A stretch of 64,000 bases of DNA from Pleurostoma richardsiae. Lineage: Eukaryota > Ascomycota > Sordariomycetes > Calosphaeriales > Pleurostomataceae. Position 1 is the stretch's first letter; every line of letters begins with the position of its first letter. Location of the stretch: the NCBI GenBank assembly GCA_030052745.1, contig JANBVO010000045.1:62001-126000 (forward strand), given 5' to 3'. Shown piece by piece: positions 12,001-24,777 of the stretch. The position numbers and the translations under genes are program-made. Below the pieces are notes generated by a model that saw only the letters and a program-made list of their open reading frames with translations, ran no database searches and was not told the origin of the DNA.

Positions 12001-15000
12001 CTCGTCCAAGATGTCGCGACAGTGGCGCGAAATCCACGACTGGAAGTCGACCATGGCGATTCCAGACTCATTCTTGCAGTCGACCAGATGCTGCAGTCCG
12101 CTCAGCTTGTGAGAGAGAATGTATTCAGGCGCGCACAGGGCAATGCCACCAGCTACACGCATCTTCTCGTGCTGAGTGATGTATAATTGCAATGCTCGGT
12201 CGGTTGTTGGGCTCTTCCGAGAAAACGGAATCTGTCGAATCTCGCGGCCGACTAGGCCTCCAAGGCGAGCTTGCAAGGACTGCAAGGTTTGGAAGAGCAA
12301 CGACTTTGGAACTATGACACGGCAGAGATTCTTCCTGTTGGCAAGCATTGAAACAGCCATAGGCATGATACAGGAGGTTTTGCCTATAATCCAGTCAGCT
12401 AGTGCATGGATTGCTACATGTGAAGAAGGGGAGAATACCTTTGCCCATGTTCATCTGCAGTACTGCATTGTGTTCAGACGCAGGGGATATGGTTGCTTGT
12501 GCAACTTCAAACTGCTGTTCACGGATCAAGATATCACTGTCCAGCTCCAGAAGCAGCCAGTCCGGGAACTCCATGGGGTTCCAGTTTGAGTGACCAGCGT
12601 TTGCGAGCTCCTCCTCTTCTCGGCTCGGATCACCTTCCCCAATAGCCGCGTGAATCCTACAGGTACGTTGTAATGAGGTGAGGAGGCAACCATACTCAAC
12701 GATTGCTTCCTTCATGCCCTTACCGAAGGAGCGCTGGGCGGTCGACCTAATCTGTTCGAGTAGACTTGTCGTAGACATACATGGCCACAGATCCCCAGCA
12801 TCAAGCCAAAGAAGTGCTTCGTGGCCATCTTTGAGAGCAGCCCGGATGACTTCGACCTGGAATATGCACTGTAACTTGGCCTCTGCCACGGCGCGGCGGT
12901 GATCTTCATGCGTGGCTTCCGGGCCCTCAATCTTTAGATCGGCTGGTAGTCTTTCCAAGACACGCAGGCTCTGCATCAGATCTACTCCGTATTGCTGACG
13001 TAGCGGATCTTCGGAGGCGACGAATGACTCGAGGATCTCTTCAAGCTCTGCATATTCCCCCCTATCCGCCGCTTTGCCGCTGAAATCACCGAAATGTTGT
13101 CTCGAGTTGAATTCAGGCTGCCCCAGCACTATGGAATGTTCATCGCTTGCGTCAATTCCGACCTTGCAAAGAAGATGCCGAGACAAAGACGGTAGGAAAA
13201 GTGAATGAGGTTCGCTGCCCTGGACATCGCAGTCAGAGCGCCAGAACCTCGGAGCCAGCCGGTCAGTAAGAGAGCTTGGAACAGTATCTAAGATCTTTTG
13301 AACCTGGGCAATGTAGGTCAGCAGACGCCGGTTATCAACGAGGCGATCCCACTCGGGTCGCACTGCCTCCATGACCACGTTGAGGTCTAGCTTCTGTGCT
13401 ATGAAGCCTTCCAGAACCAGCGACTCGGTCGGCAACTGGTCCACCAGAAATTTTGCCAAGCTTCGTCCTTCCTCCTTCCACTGGCCGGCTTCCTCATGTG
13501 CTGCCCTATGATTCTCCTGATCACAAGGCCAGTCGCACGTGCGTTTGACGTAGTCCGGGTAAGTGGTGGCAATGAACGGCAAGAAATTCCCGGTTGTGAC
13601 TTGATCCTTCTTTATTCGAAACCGTCCAGAGCTGCTGACATTCGGTAAATCTAGTCTCTTCAGGCCCTCAAGGCGAGTGAATGCAACGAGCACCCGGACC
13701 ATATCCACTGTCGTGGGTTTCTCCGAAAAAGCCAAAAGAGCCAAGTGAAACAGGACGTGACTTTGCTTGCCATCCCGGGACATCCTACACATATTGACAA
13801 GAGAACCCCAGTGCTGGTGTACGAAAGAACCCATCATGTCCTCCAGGCAGGCTGCCGGCGGTTCAGGGTCATGGAAACCGCCGATATCGTCCCAATTCTG
13901 AAGCATGATGTCAAGCTTCCCCACGGGTCTCATAACCTCTAGGGACAAGTCGCGAAGACGCCGGACAGTACTGTAGACGGCCTTGGCTTGGTTAATAGAG
14001 ATGTGGCAATCTCGCGGCTCGTAGTCCATGTCTCTCACTTTCTCCCGCGGTACAAGGAAGTCGAGATGTCTCTCATAGGCCATTCGCTGTGACTCTGCCC
14101 GCTTCCGGAGATGAGATTCCTCCTCCAGGCAAGTTTCCTCAGACACATGCGAAAAGAAAGGCCGGAGCACATTCGATTTCTCGAGGATTTTGTTCACGAT
14201 TGCCTCGTAACCATCATGCTGTATTGAGACGGTGAGATTAGAGTTCCATGACACGGACTGAAGCATCCTCTTATTCTCAGGGTAGTATTCTCGCCCAGGG
14301 GCGAGTCGTTTAACAGAGTCGAGGATGCGAAGCTGTGCTTCCGTGAGAGGAACCGAAGGCTGGCAATTTGCAGAGCAGAGACAGTGCATTGCCTCTTCCC
14401 TTCCCGTTCGGCCCGTGAGCGGATCTGGCAGACAAAAGGACGTCAAGGCATGGAATCGAGCTTTAGCGTAGAGCAGCAAGGGATCGGGAGCGCAGGATAG
14501 GCGGCCAAGGACTTCATCGATGATAAAGTGCCCATATGTCCCGTCGTTCTGGGCTCGAACTGACACATGCATACCTCGCGGCTCAGAGTCGAGATCGCCA
14601 AGAGGGACGATGATGCTCCAGCGGGTCCTGTTCCTCGAGTCCCGAAGGACTATCTTACTCTCCAGGCCGTAAAGTGTTCCTGCGTTTTGATTGGCATCGA
14701 TCTCCGCTCCTAGCTCATGGCATCGCAGCATCATATTGCCTTCGTTGACCTCAAAGGAGAGGCCAAGACGTCTCAGATCAACGTGCAGCGGCCGCGTTGC
14801 TGGTTGATACATCAGGATCATGTGAGGACTCTCGAAGTCGCGGAAGATGTGGACAACTTTCTGGAAGACTGAGGAATGCGGATCAATCAGTCGACTTCCA
14901 CGCCGGCGAGCTTCTTTAGTCCGCAAATTCAATATCCAGTCTCCATAGCCTGTATTCCACCTATTTGTTAGGCGCCGGATCTCCAGTTGTCCCTTATCAA

Positions 15001-18000
15001 CGTTCAGCCAGTGTATCGCATCGTCAATCAGAGGAGCTGGCAAATCAAAGGAATCACGACTCCTGAATACATGCCTAGGGATGTATTGAAATATACTTCC
15101 CCGGCTTCGGTCCCTAATGATAACCTGCTTGTCATGAAGACCGAAGTGAATCTGATGACCTGGTGGAGAGGCCGTCAGTTTGTAAGTCATGCCACGTAGG
15201 CAGGATGGAATGGTGACGAGTTGCTGGGTACCAAAGAGCTCCTTGACGTCGACTGACTCCGTGATTTCGATAGGTGGTCTGTTGAGGCATTGTCCATTGA
15301 TCAGCAGGTGGCCCTGCTGGTAATCGTAGTGAATGATTTGGGATGATGTCTCCGTAGTAGGCTCCGTCACGAAGATCAGCCAGGGATGCAATTCCTGGGG
15401 TGCGTGGAACGTGGAATAAGACCAGTCTGCGGAAGGTTCCGGATTGTCGAGAGAGTTCGTGATAGTGCTCCAGACGATGCCCACGTCAGCCAAAACAGTT
15501 CTGTGGAGAGGCTCACTCAAGCGGTGCACCATCTTCATGTCGCGCACTAGCATGTTCTTGAGGACTACGGGGAGCTTCTGGATATCCGCGCCGATGTTCT
15601 CCTGAAGCGCAATCGATGCCTCAATGAAGGATTCGGTATCCGCCTCTCGGGTTGCCAAAAGGATGGCGCATGCCCGACGACATAAAAGGGCCGCCCAAAG
15701 CCCATACTGGGAAGATATGGTCGCAGAGTCTCGATCCGTTGCCGTGCGCACGTGATGCCTCAAGCGGCGAACCCATCGCAGAGTTGTTCTTCGTGTTTTC
15801 TTAAGAATTGCGATGGCAGACTGATGAGTTGGTCCAGAGGTCAGGTCAAACAGTCGGAAGGCGAGGTTGATGATCATCTCCATGCAGTGCGCTTCCCGCC
15901 AGTTGGACAAGATGTTATCAAGGCGCCGACTTATCAGCTGTGCAAGACGCTCGCAGAAAGACTCGTCCTTGAAAGCGACATGGATATCTCTGAAAGCGTT
16001 GTCCAAGTTAGTGGCAGGCCCCGCCTGGACAGCGAGGTCGCTGAAGAGGTGCATCGTAGCTTCGGTGCTGAAGTTGATATTCGAAGCCCCCAGTTCTACG
16101 AGCATGGTCAGCCACCGTGTATTCGTGCTGTTGTACAGCCGCTGGTAAGCCATGAACTCATGACGAGACATGTTGGACGGACACTCGGGTTGGCTGGCAA
16201 CGATTTCATATGAAGTGCGACCGCGATGGTCGTGTGTGGACAAAGCAGTGGCAAGCTCCTTGGGTATGCGAACCGCGCAGAGGTGATCAAGGCGTAAAGG
16301 CTGGGTGAGCACGTCGCGGAGCCACATTCCGCGGGAGTAATACGCGAATCGGAGGCCTAAGGGTTTCAAGACATTATCTAGACTCGCCTTCATCTTGACT
16401 GTCCGGTAATGAGTGTCGAGAAAAGACTTCTCAACGGATGCCAGCGTCATGCAAGACCATGAACTCGCAGTAAAACGTGCGAGATTCTCATAAGTCTGCA
16501 AGCTCGTAGACGGCTTCTTGGAGGGTGTAGCAACCCGCTCTCCACGCAGTGTTGTGATGATGTCCAAGGTAGCATCTCGGTAAGCGGCGATGTAGTCAGG
16601 AACAGCCAGTTCAAATACCACAGCAGCTCTCTCCCAGGACGTCGATGGAAGATAGTCCTCGTGGATATCAACCGTCATTCGGTTTCGGCGTCGCCTGTGG
16701 AAGCATTTTGTGCATCTTGTGATATCTATGGTGCCATCTGCAAGAAATCTGCATTCGCAGCATTGCCTTGACATGGCATCAGTGTGTTCGTCGTATTGAT
16801 CACACTTCTGACGGTACTCATCTTGCTTCATGCGCATTGCTGTCTGTGAAGCAGACTTGATTTTGTCCAGTAGCTTGGCAACAACTCGGTCGCGATCATA
16901 ATCTGCTATGAACCGCTGCGCGAAGCAATGGTTATCGGGATCACCAAAGACTGTGTTTGTCGCGTATCTGCAGCTGCGGCATCTACCGGCAATGTAATCT
17001 TGGATAGTCCTGAGCCGTTCCATGTCTTTATATGCCGGAATATGCAAGATGTCGAGGATCTGAGGTATGAAGAAAGGGTGGTACTGCAGGAGGAGAGGGC
17101 AAGCAGCAGCAGCACACTTGTCCATGACCATCCAGGTCTCGAAGACATTGAGAATAAAACAGCTCATCTGTTCTGGGTCCGCTAGATAAGCTCCTCGCAC
17201 ATCTGAGAACATGCTCTGCAAGGTCCTGGCCTCGGCGATGCACCGCTGCTCACATGCAGCCGCAGCTGTTGGGGTCGACTTGTCTGCGCCCTCGATCGAT
17301 ATATCCAGGGCAGCCAGCTCGAAGCAGCGCTTGGCGAAGACGTCCGACTTCCCTGTTGCAGTTTCGTCAAGATTCGGACTACGCAGAGAAGGTACCACCC
17401 CTGTCTGACTTGGGCGGAAACCAAGGACTTGATTAAGGTATTGCTTGCTATTGGGCAAGGAAAGCGCAAACAACGCAGGGCTGGCGCGGCTTTCCAAACG
17501 CGGGATCTTGCGAGTGATCTTTTCTTTATGGCCTTCCCAGGCGTTTGTGACCTGTTTGTTTGCATGGCGAATGGTCTTGAGGAGTCCCGGCCTCATAGTC
17601 TCGAACAATCGGCTGAGGACACCGCGCAGCTCGCCCGTGGCGCGATTCTTTTCCTCCTCCAGCTTAGCAAGGCGACGACAGAGCTTGGCGCGAACATGCA
17701 ATGTGAACTCGGGCCTCAGACTACCCGCGCTGTCTCGTAGCAGCTCAGACAGGACAGCGCAGATGACAAACTTATACGTGGCACGGCCAATCTCGTTTCC
17801 AAGAGATCGAGCGAGAATGCGTCGAGCAGCGACGCGAAGAACCAGCCAGAAAGGCAGTCGCCTCCAAGGCAGACCGCTGGCGTGAATGGCGTCGTCGCGG
17901 ACACGCTTACAGAATCGCGGAGGATCGATGGACTCTCCCATGCCTTCCAGCAGAGGTATGAGCATTTGCGTAATGAGAGCTGGGTCGCAGGTATCTCGCT

Positions 18001-18640
18001 CCTCAACCACCAATGAATTTGCTTTGCTTGCCTTCGCAGCAAAACGCTTCAGTGACTCGGTACTCGCCTTCTCGAGAAAGTCTGCAAGACTTTCTTGGAA
18101 TGAGGCGTCCTCCAAATCGTCGAGAGCGATACGAGCGCAACGACCCGGGAAATTCCACTTCAAAGCGGACTTTGACTCTAGAACGTCTCGAGCTCGCGGG
18201 GAGGCTTCGAATGCTTCGAAAATGACCTTCACACCCTCGTCTCTGGACAGAAATTCTTATTAGCGACACGGTGCAAAGAAGCCGAATTACGAAGGAGGTC
18301 TTGCTCACTCGGTATCACAGTAAATGAGCAGGGCAGCATTCTGCGCAACAAGATGGAGGATGAGAACTACACCAGACTGTAGATGTTGGAATTTTTCGAG
18401 CAGCGCGCATTTCTCGAGACTGCCTTGGTTGACGTGGGCGCACAGTTGCAGGGAACGATGCGGGGCACGCAGTCCCGATGCAATCTCGGGAGCGGCGCTC
18501 TTCTCCACGACGACGCAGGCCTCTAAGAGGCGGGCTATAATATTCTGGCCGATGCGATTGAGGTTTCCATCCTTCGAGCCTGCCAGTCTTGGAGGGAGAG
18601 TCAGATGGTTGATAACCGCCTCATCCTCCGAAGGAGACAT
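9047..18640 (-). CDS. Giant DUF6606/DUF3638/DUF3645 protein, 3117 aa
   Basis: Proposed exons 18640-18309, 18242-12439, 12383-10548, 10493-9739 and 9673-9047 sum to exactly 3118 codons. The N-terminus (VINHLTLPPRL, then GVVLILHLVAQNAALLIYC) matches the DUF6606 domain of fungal giants often auto-annotated as ubiquitinyl hydrolase. The DUF3638 domain begins near residue 1990 (FPDWLLLELDSDILIREQQ) and contains QMNMGKGKTSCIMPMAV, whose GKGKT is a P-loop rebuilt across the exon 2/3 junction near residue 2046. DUF3645 follows (VPSEQAEWGHPDVAIILTC). About 580 residues after the P-loop lies VVYIDEAHTRGTDLKLP, a DEAH box (D near residue 2625). The P-loop plus DEAH suggest a helicase-like ATPase; this is inference, as the family's activity is not established to my knowledge. 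The start is the ATG at 18640; the frame extends upstream without an ATG. Confidence 0.9.
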
Positions 18641-20630
18641 GGCGCCCGTTTCTGGTGGTAGTTGTAGCGAGGATTCGATCTTCACAAATGGATTGGATGC
18701 TGCAGGGAAAACGGCGGAAAATGTGGCACAGAGATCTAGACCAGATCGTCGAGTGTCTAAAGGGTGTTTAATGGGAATAAGAAATGAAGAGGCCCCTTCT
18801 GCGGATGAAGAGGAGGAGAGCCTCCGGAGATGGAAAACGGAAAGAGGTAGAAGTAATTAAGCAGGAGAAAAGAAGCTTCCTGCAATTCTCGATTTCTTTG
18901 GAATAGCTTTCTCCAAAGCCACTTTGAAACAGGAGGATGAAGGTTAGCGCCGTGAGCCGTTGCAAACAAAGTTCGGGCCACCAGGCCAGAAAGTAAAAAG
19001 CTTCTTTTTGACACTTCTAGCTAGGCATCACACTGGAAGGAGCGGCAACGTGCAGAATTATTGAGCAATGCCTTGTCAAGAGGAAGTATATCTCAGTTCC
19101 GCAAGGTTTCACATTATGTGCGAGACGTGTAAGACGCCAGTTCTCAACTTTGCGCGATTTCAGAAACACGGGGAATCCTCATCAAGATGTACTGTATCGG
19201 CGTGACGCCGATGTGGATTGGAAAGAGCGAAGTTCTCACATAATAGGCTTGCGAAGCCTTGACAATGTCATTCCCGCTTTGCCAATGGATTTTGGAATAT
19301 TTTTTCATGCAGTGCTATCGACGCGAAGTCTATCAGCAATATGCCTGTGTATCATGCTGGTTCCTGGCACCTCTCGTGTGCAATAGCCGCAGATACGCAA
19401 ACCTGACGAGGAAACAAGTCACGTCGAAGAAACGAGTTATGTCGAAAATTTCGTAGCCTCGCTAGCAGCATTACTAACAACATGGAGTTTTATTGCCATC
19501 TCTGTCTCGAGCTTCATGACAGACGGTCAATTTGAATGATATTGGAGAGGCGTTGCAAGGGGTTAGAGCTCAAGGGCATCACCAGCACCCAGCTCAGACA
19601 GAAATCGAGCCTGAAGATTCATAGCTGATGGATGGACAATGTGACCGAGCTTGGAGCAGCAAGTGAATGAAGGGATCAGTCACTGTTGCGGTGGTCATGC
19701 TTGACCCGACCGTCCCCGACTGGCAGATGCTGGAGGTACACCGCGAGAGGAAGGTAAGGAACATTATGGTAGACGACCTGGGCTTACCAGAGTCATTCCC
19801 TCTAGAACCAATCCTTTAGAAGCCTTCTCAGAATGCCATATTGAGTAGGTACGGCAAAAGAAGAAATCCGCCCTGTGAATTGTCAGCTGCTCAGATTTGC
19901 TCTCTGAACGTTAGGCCAAGGGGCGTTTTGAATATAAGCTGGGAAAGAGAAGTTGAGTAAGAAGCCGTGCCTGGGGAGGAGTAGAAGCACGCACATGTGA
20001 GAGGAGGCGCGGGTGAAGAGAAAAGACGTCACCTATTCTGGTGGAGGAAGAGGACGGTTTGGGCGGTCGCCGGTCGGATTGGGTATCATCGCAAGGCGTT
20101 TCGAAAGCTGCTTTATCCCGTCATATGGTCTCAACGGCAGAAACGCGCGTCTATCTGGAAAAGGCGTGAGAGCATTTCTTGTACCTGGGTACTGGTGCCC
20201 TCAGGTTGGCCACACCTTAGGCACCTACCTAGGTAGGTAGGCTCTGCAGGTTACATCTCACTCAAGTCTTCTTCAGAACGGTCTCACCTTCAAATTTGCA
20301 TCCTACACAGCGGTTTACAAACCGCAGAAGCCCGAAAGGTATCTAGGTATGTACGTACTAGATACGTACCCTGCCCTAAACCCTACCTTACCTTCCTCCC
20401 CTTCAGGTCGTTGAAGCCCTCCGCCACCCACTGTTTCCCTCGCAGCCTAACTACCTACCTACCTTTTCCCCTCCCACCTGCAATCTCTTCTTCATTAGAC
20501 CTTCAACCTCATCTCTTTCCCGCCAAAACCGCCTTTTGATCCTAATCTTCTCAGCCAAAACCCATCCCGCAACCGACGTCTCCAGACAGCCAGCTCACTT
20601 CGATCCTCCTTCAAGCCTTTGTCCACAAGC
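18641..20630. other. Long intergenic region with palindrome and CT-rich tract
   Basis: About 2 kb without a supportable gene. The perfect 16-base palindrome ACCTACCTAGGTAGGT lies at 20223-20238. From about 20370 to 20600 the plus strand is strongly pyrimidine-rich (repeated CCTACC, CTCCC, TCTTCT), as is usual just upstream of fungal transcription starts, and it precedes the broken coiled-coil gene. Confidence 0.6.
20223..20238. repeat. 16-bp palindrome ACCTACCTAGGTAGGT, copy 1
   Basis: Perfect self-complementary 16-mer in an intergenic region; an identical copy lies at 29966-29981, and shorter ACCTAGGT cores at 23301 and 44318. Confidence 0.85.
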
Positions 20631-22165
20631 ATGCCTGCCGCAGAATTATCTGCAAAGATGGATCGTAAGGCGGCTCAGGAGCTCATGCGCTCTGAAGAGG
20701 AAGATATTCAGGGTGCTTTGACCCTGCAGATGCTCCGCAGGCGCTGGTTATGCCGTTGGAGGTAAGTCCCAGTTTCCCAGTTTCCATAACACTTCTCTCT
20801 CAAACCCCCCCCTCTACAATCCACCCTTTTCTTTCGCACCTCATCTTACTCCCCCTGCTTCACTCTCGGCTTTGGGTCATCTCCTCCTCCTTCTTTGAGT
20901 CATATTTTCCATTCTTGTCTTCTGCTTCCTCTTCACATACACTCAAATCGCCACATTCTGGAAATCTCCCCAGTGCATTCTGCCATCTTCTCTCTACATG
21001 ACATTGTTCACATCAATCCTTCGACCACCTCCTAATACATCTTTCCCCGCACTTCCTCTGCACCCTGTACCAAGATCTACCGTCTAGGTCGCCAAGAAGG
21101 TAGCCACCAGCCAGTGATCATATTGGTGTAAAACGAAAGTGTCATCAGTGGAAGAGTCATGGAGGGGTATGGGGTCGGCTCCCCATCCGCTTTCACCCCT
21201 AGTGGGTGCGCCCTGTGTGATCATGGCTTGGAAGCTTTTGGAGCCGATTGCGTTTGCTACGTTCTCCAACCGTGGCCACTCTCTGGAATGAGCCGGGCTT
21301 GCCCGGATACGGTTGCCATATGATCACGTCCACCATTTTGCCCAAGTGGGCCCGGCCCGCGTCGTTGCATCGCAAAGTAGCCGCTGGATGTAACATTAGT
21401 GAGATCTGAAAGGTTGGAGGCCTGCAGCTAAAGGAATATACTGTGTCAGGGAGCTGGCGAGTGCGACTCAATGCCTCAATGGTAGCGATGACCTCGTTCG
21501 TTTCCCGTGGACAGACTAGTGGCACCTAGACGGGCGATGAGGATTTACTCAGTAGGAATGTTTCTTGCTGACTGGATGAAAGACATTTGCACAGGGACTC
21601 GAGGGCGCCGACGTCGGTCAGCCAAACTCACCTGTCTTCCTCTATCTCCAGGGACAAATTATCGCCCTGGACAACATGTATCAGACAAAGCTGCGGGAGT
21701 TTATCAAGCTTTCTAATGAGAGAGAGATCATGTTCCGCATCACTACCGCCGAGAGCGACAAGGCTAGAGAGAAGGTTCACTAAAAATACATGAGAGACTA
21801 GGAGCTTCTCCATGCGCGCCTGAAGGATACCAACACGAAATTTGAAGAATACAAAGCATCTGCTTGGAAGAAGCTCAGTGACGTGAAACGGGTTGCCCGG
21901 AATGATGCTATAAAGAAGGCGGAAGAGATCGCCAAGGTAAGAGTCGATCCTCTGAATGATATATCGTGCTAACACTTTGAAGATCAAGCAGCACAGTGTG
22001 AAGCTGAAGGAGGAGAATTGGCAGATGAAGAAGAAGTTCGAGGCCATGGAGGAGAAGCATGACGGTATGGAGGAGAAATATAAGCATCAGAAGGCTACCC
22101 TCGACGCCGTTGTGGCCAAGGTGGCCGCTCTGGAAATGTCGAATGGACAGGTCAGCAAGGAGTAG
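20631..22165 (+). pseudogene. Broken coiled-coil protein gene
   Basis: Three exon-like segments: 20631-20761, 21652-21936 and 21983-22165, with good splice sites (GTAAGT donor at 20762, GTAAGA at 21937, branch-like GCTAAC at 21968). Exon 1 starts MPAAELSAKMDRKAAQ; exons 2 and 3 encode a highly charged heptad-like coiled coil (KLREFIKLSNEREIMF, KKLSDVKRVARNDAIKK, KKKFEAMEEKHDGMEEKYK). Three defects are visible. The reading frame changes within exon 1 near 20733, after which another frame (ALVMPLE) continues into exon 2. Two stops lie in exon 2, TAA at 21781 and TAG at 21799, where Gln codons CAA and CAG would fit, i.e. C-to-T changes. The rest is open, suggesting recent loss. A 27-base intron would be needed to remove the stops, which is too short. 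Family not recognised. Confidence 0.65.
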
Positions 22166-24777
22166 CCAAACATCTCCGAAAGCCTGGCAAGAATGGTTCT
22201 GTTACATCAACCATCCTATCGTGGGGTCGTCTCAATCGTTCTATCTCCTCTATACCAAAATTTCTGTAGATGTGCCTCCCATGTAGGCCACGCACCTTGT
22301 GAGCGACACTCATATTATGGTAGTAGCGTTAGAAGGCTGCTCGGTTGATCAACGTTTCCGGTATGTCACTCGACTACGGCTGGTGGCCTGGAGTACACCT
22401 GCAACGTTAGCCTCTAATGAAACCAAAATTTTGCCGATTTCAAACAATCCTGTCGCTCCGGCACTTGCTACGCAATTTAACCTCGCTATCCTAGACGCGG
22501 GTGTTCGAGTGTTCACTATGGTGTTGCCGAACAAAAAGACGCAGTGCTGATCACAGAAGCCTTGCCCGATAATGCACAAAAAGGGTCAGACACCAAAACC
22601 TACCCTCTGCAAATACAGCATCCTTCAGCAGCAGAACCCACATATGGCACTGTGTGGTGCTGGCTTGGAAGGCGGGAGTCACAGTCCGTGAGGCGGGACA
22701 TTGTGGTAGTGACAGCCAGAGCCGCAAGGGGGAAGTTAGAGGCTGGCCAATCAGTGCCGGCCAGCGTGCCTGCATTGGGAAATATCTGGACCCCGCAACA
22801 CCCCACGCCGCCGGCTTCCGAGGGACCGGGTCTGGGGAGGCGAAGGGAATCCAGTGCGAATGGCGTTGGGCATATCAAGGGATGGTGCAGGTCGGATATA
22901 GTCCAGTTATAGGAGAGTTCTCTCCATACAGGCCAGAGGGGTCAACTAACCGCCATCTCGTGCAGAGGCCTCCTGTGCGGCCTGGACTTGAAGATTCAAG
23001 AAAGAAGAATTCCCCAGAGAGAAGAGGAGACTCGCCATGATAAAACACAGCATGGGTATAACTAATTTGAATTGATAGTTTTGATGAATGAGTACTGCGC
23101 AGGACCAGGCCATTTTCACACACAAGCATGAAGGGCTTGGATCAAATGGGGCGTCTCTGCAGAATACTCAGAGGTACATACATCGATTCAGACAAGATGA
23201 CGTGACCGGTACATCAATCTTCTTGAGGCCTTCCTCGCGGAAACAAAAGATGCTCGACAGCAGGCGATGAGGGGGGGCGAACCGCGCTCGTGTGGTGAGC
23301 ACCTAGGTAGGTATCTAGATGCCAAGTCGGGATCGGCGATTGTGGACGTTGCGCTGCTTTCGCTGCTGGTGCTGATGCTGGCGATGGGAACTGCGGGTTT
23401 CGTTGCGGAACTGCTCCTTCGTAGTCATCCCCGTGACCATCTTGGGCCTGACTTGAATTTGTCCCGGAAGCTCTACAGTATACAGCACCAAAGCGGCGAA
23501 GTACCTTATCTGTAGGTATATCATTCTTTGAGGTGCAACTTGGCGTGACTCCTCTCTCGTCTCGGCCCGGTCGCCAGTGATTCGTGCACCTCGATTGAGA
23601 TGTCGGAGCAGAGGCTCGACGCGCACCCGCGGGCTTGACTGCCGAAGTGCTGAAAGATTCTGTGGTTATGGGCAGCATCACCATTCCATCCCGGGAAACA
23701 AATGTCGCCTCTGAGCAGGAGCTCCAGCTCCGGTGCTCCGCCACGGCAATGTCGAACGGTGGAAGCAAGAAAGCTGGCCTGCCACCTTATAGGCCATATC
23801 TACGCCGCAATTACTGTATTTTAGGCCAGTCAGGCCAGTCCAGATATTCGGTTCCTGCTGCATAATTAGGAGGTAATGACGGCGTCAATTCGATCGCTCA
23901 GTCTCCATCCCGGCCGTTGAGATCGCGGTCCTTTAAGTGGCCCCAAGAGTGCGGACACCAGTTTGGCTTGCTCCAGCATTCAACGGTTGAGAGATTTCGG
24001 GCAGCTTACAAAGCATTCCACATGCGCCCGAGTACTTGGGCACAATCGGTCTGGTTCTTCAGTTGACTACCTACCTATGACTGCCAGGATGTCCTTGGAA
24101 CAGTACGTAGTGATGTGTAGCTGCACACGATGACACGGTGTAGATTCCTCGATCCCTCGAGAGCGCCCCGCGAAACATCTCGGTACGTACCCGTTGGCCC
24201 AATTGGAAAACGGAATCCCGGAGATGCTCCCGCCAATCAGACGCTACTGGAGCACCACGGCCCGCTTTGGGTCAGAATTCTGACGGCCTCGAGGATATCG
24301 AGGCGTCACCACTCTGTCGCGGCCAAAGCGGTGCCGTCTGCAGCGCCTCGGCCGCAAGCGCGGGATGTGGGTTGTCCGTGCTTCCGGACTTCTTGCTATT
24401 AGGGCATGATGATGGCTTCGCAGCCCCTCGAGCCAGCAAACCCGGACCCCATCTCCGCCTGAGCCTCCCGCCGATTCCGACAGCGGTACCTGCGCCTTCT
24501 AGCTCGACTTCTAAGCCCGCAGTGGGTCCAAGCGCTCCATGGTTTCTGCGGCACTTCGTCGTCGATGTCGTCAAGATGAAGGCCTTGCCAGAGCTGCATG
24601 CGTGCCTGTGGCCCGAGCCTGCCGCCTTGCTCTGGCGCCCGGGTCACAGTGTGCTGCGTGACATGTCGTGTCCGCCTATATAAGGTATCGTGAGCTTCCA
24701 CGCTCCTCGGACCTCTCTTGTTTCGTCCAAACCCATCCTCGAGGTCGCACAGCCTGCAGCAAAACTCTGCAGTAGCA
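22166..24777. other. Gene-poor region before Rds1-like gene
   Basis: About 2.6 kb. I see only scattered low-complexity frames, including a 184-codon minus-strand frame at 23214-23768 with no family resemblance. An ACCTAGGT palindrome core is at 23301-23308. The right end is the promoter of the Rds1-like gene. Confidence 0.55.
24677..24684 (+). promoter_or_regulatory. TATA box of Rds1-like gene
   Basis: TATATAAG about 100 bases upstream of the ATG at 24778; it supports that start over upstream non-ATG extensions. Confidence 0.6.

Noticed and set aside
21781-21801. Intron removing the two stops in the coiled-coil gene
   Set aside because: The only GT..AG pair spanning them is 27 bases long, below the fungal minimum.
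23214-23768. 184-codon minus-strand frame
   Set aside because: Low-complexity composition, no motif, no splice logic, overlaps equally poor frames on the other strand.
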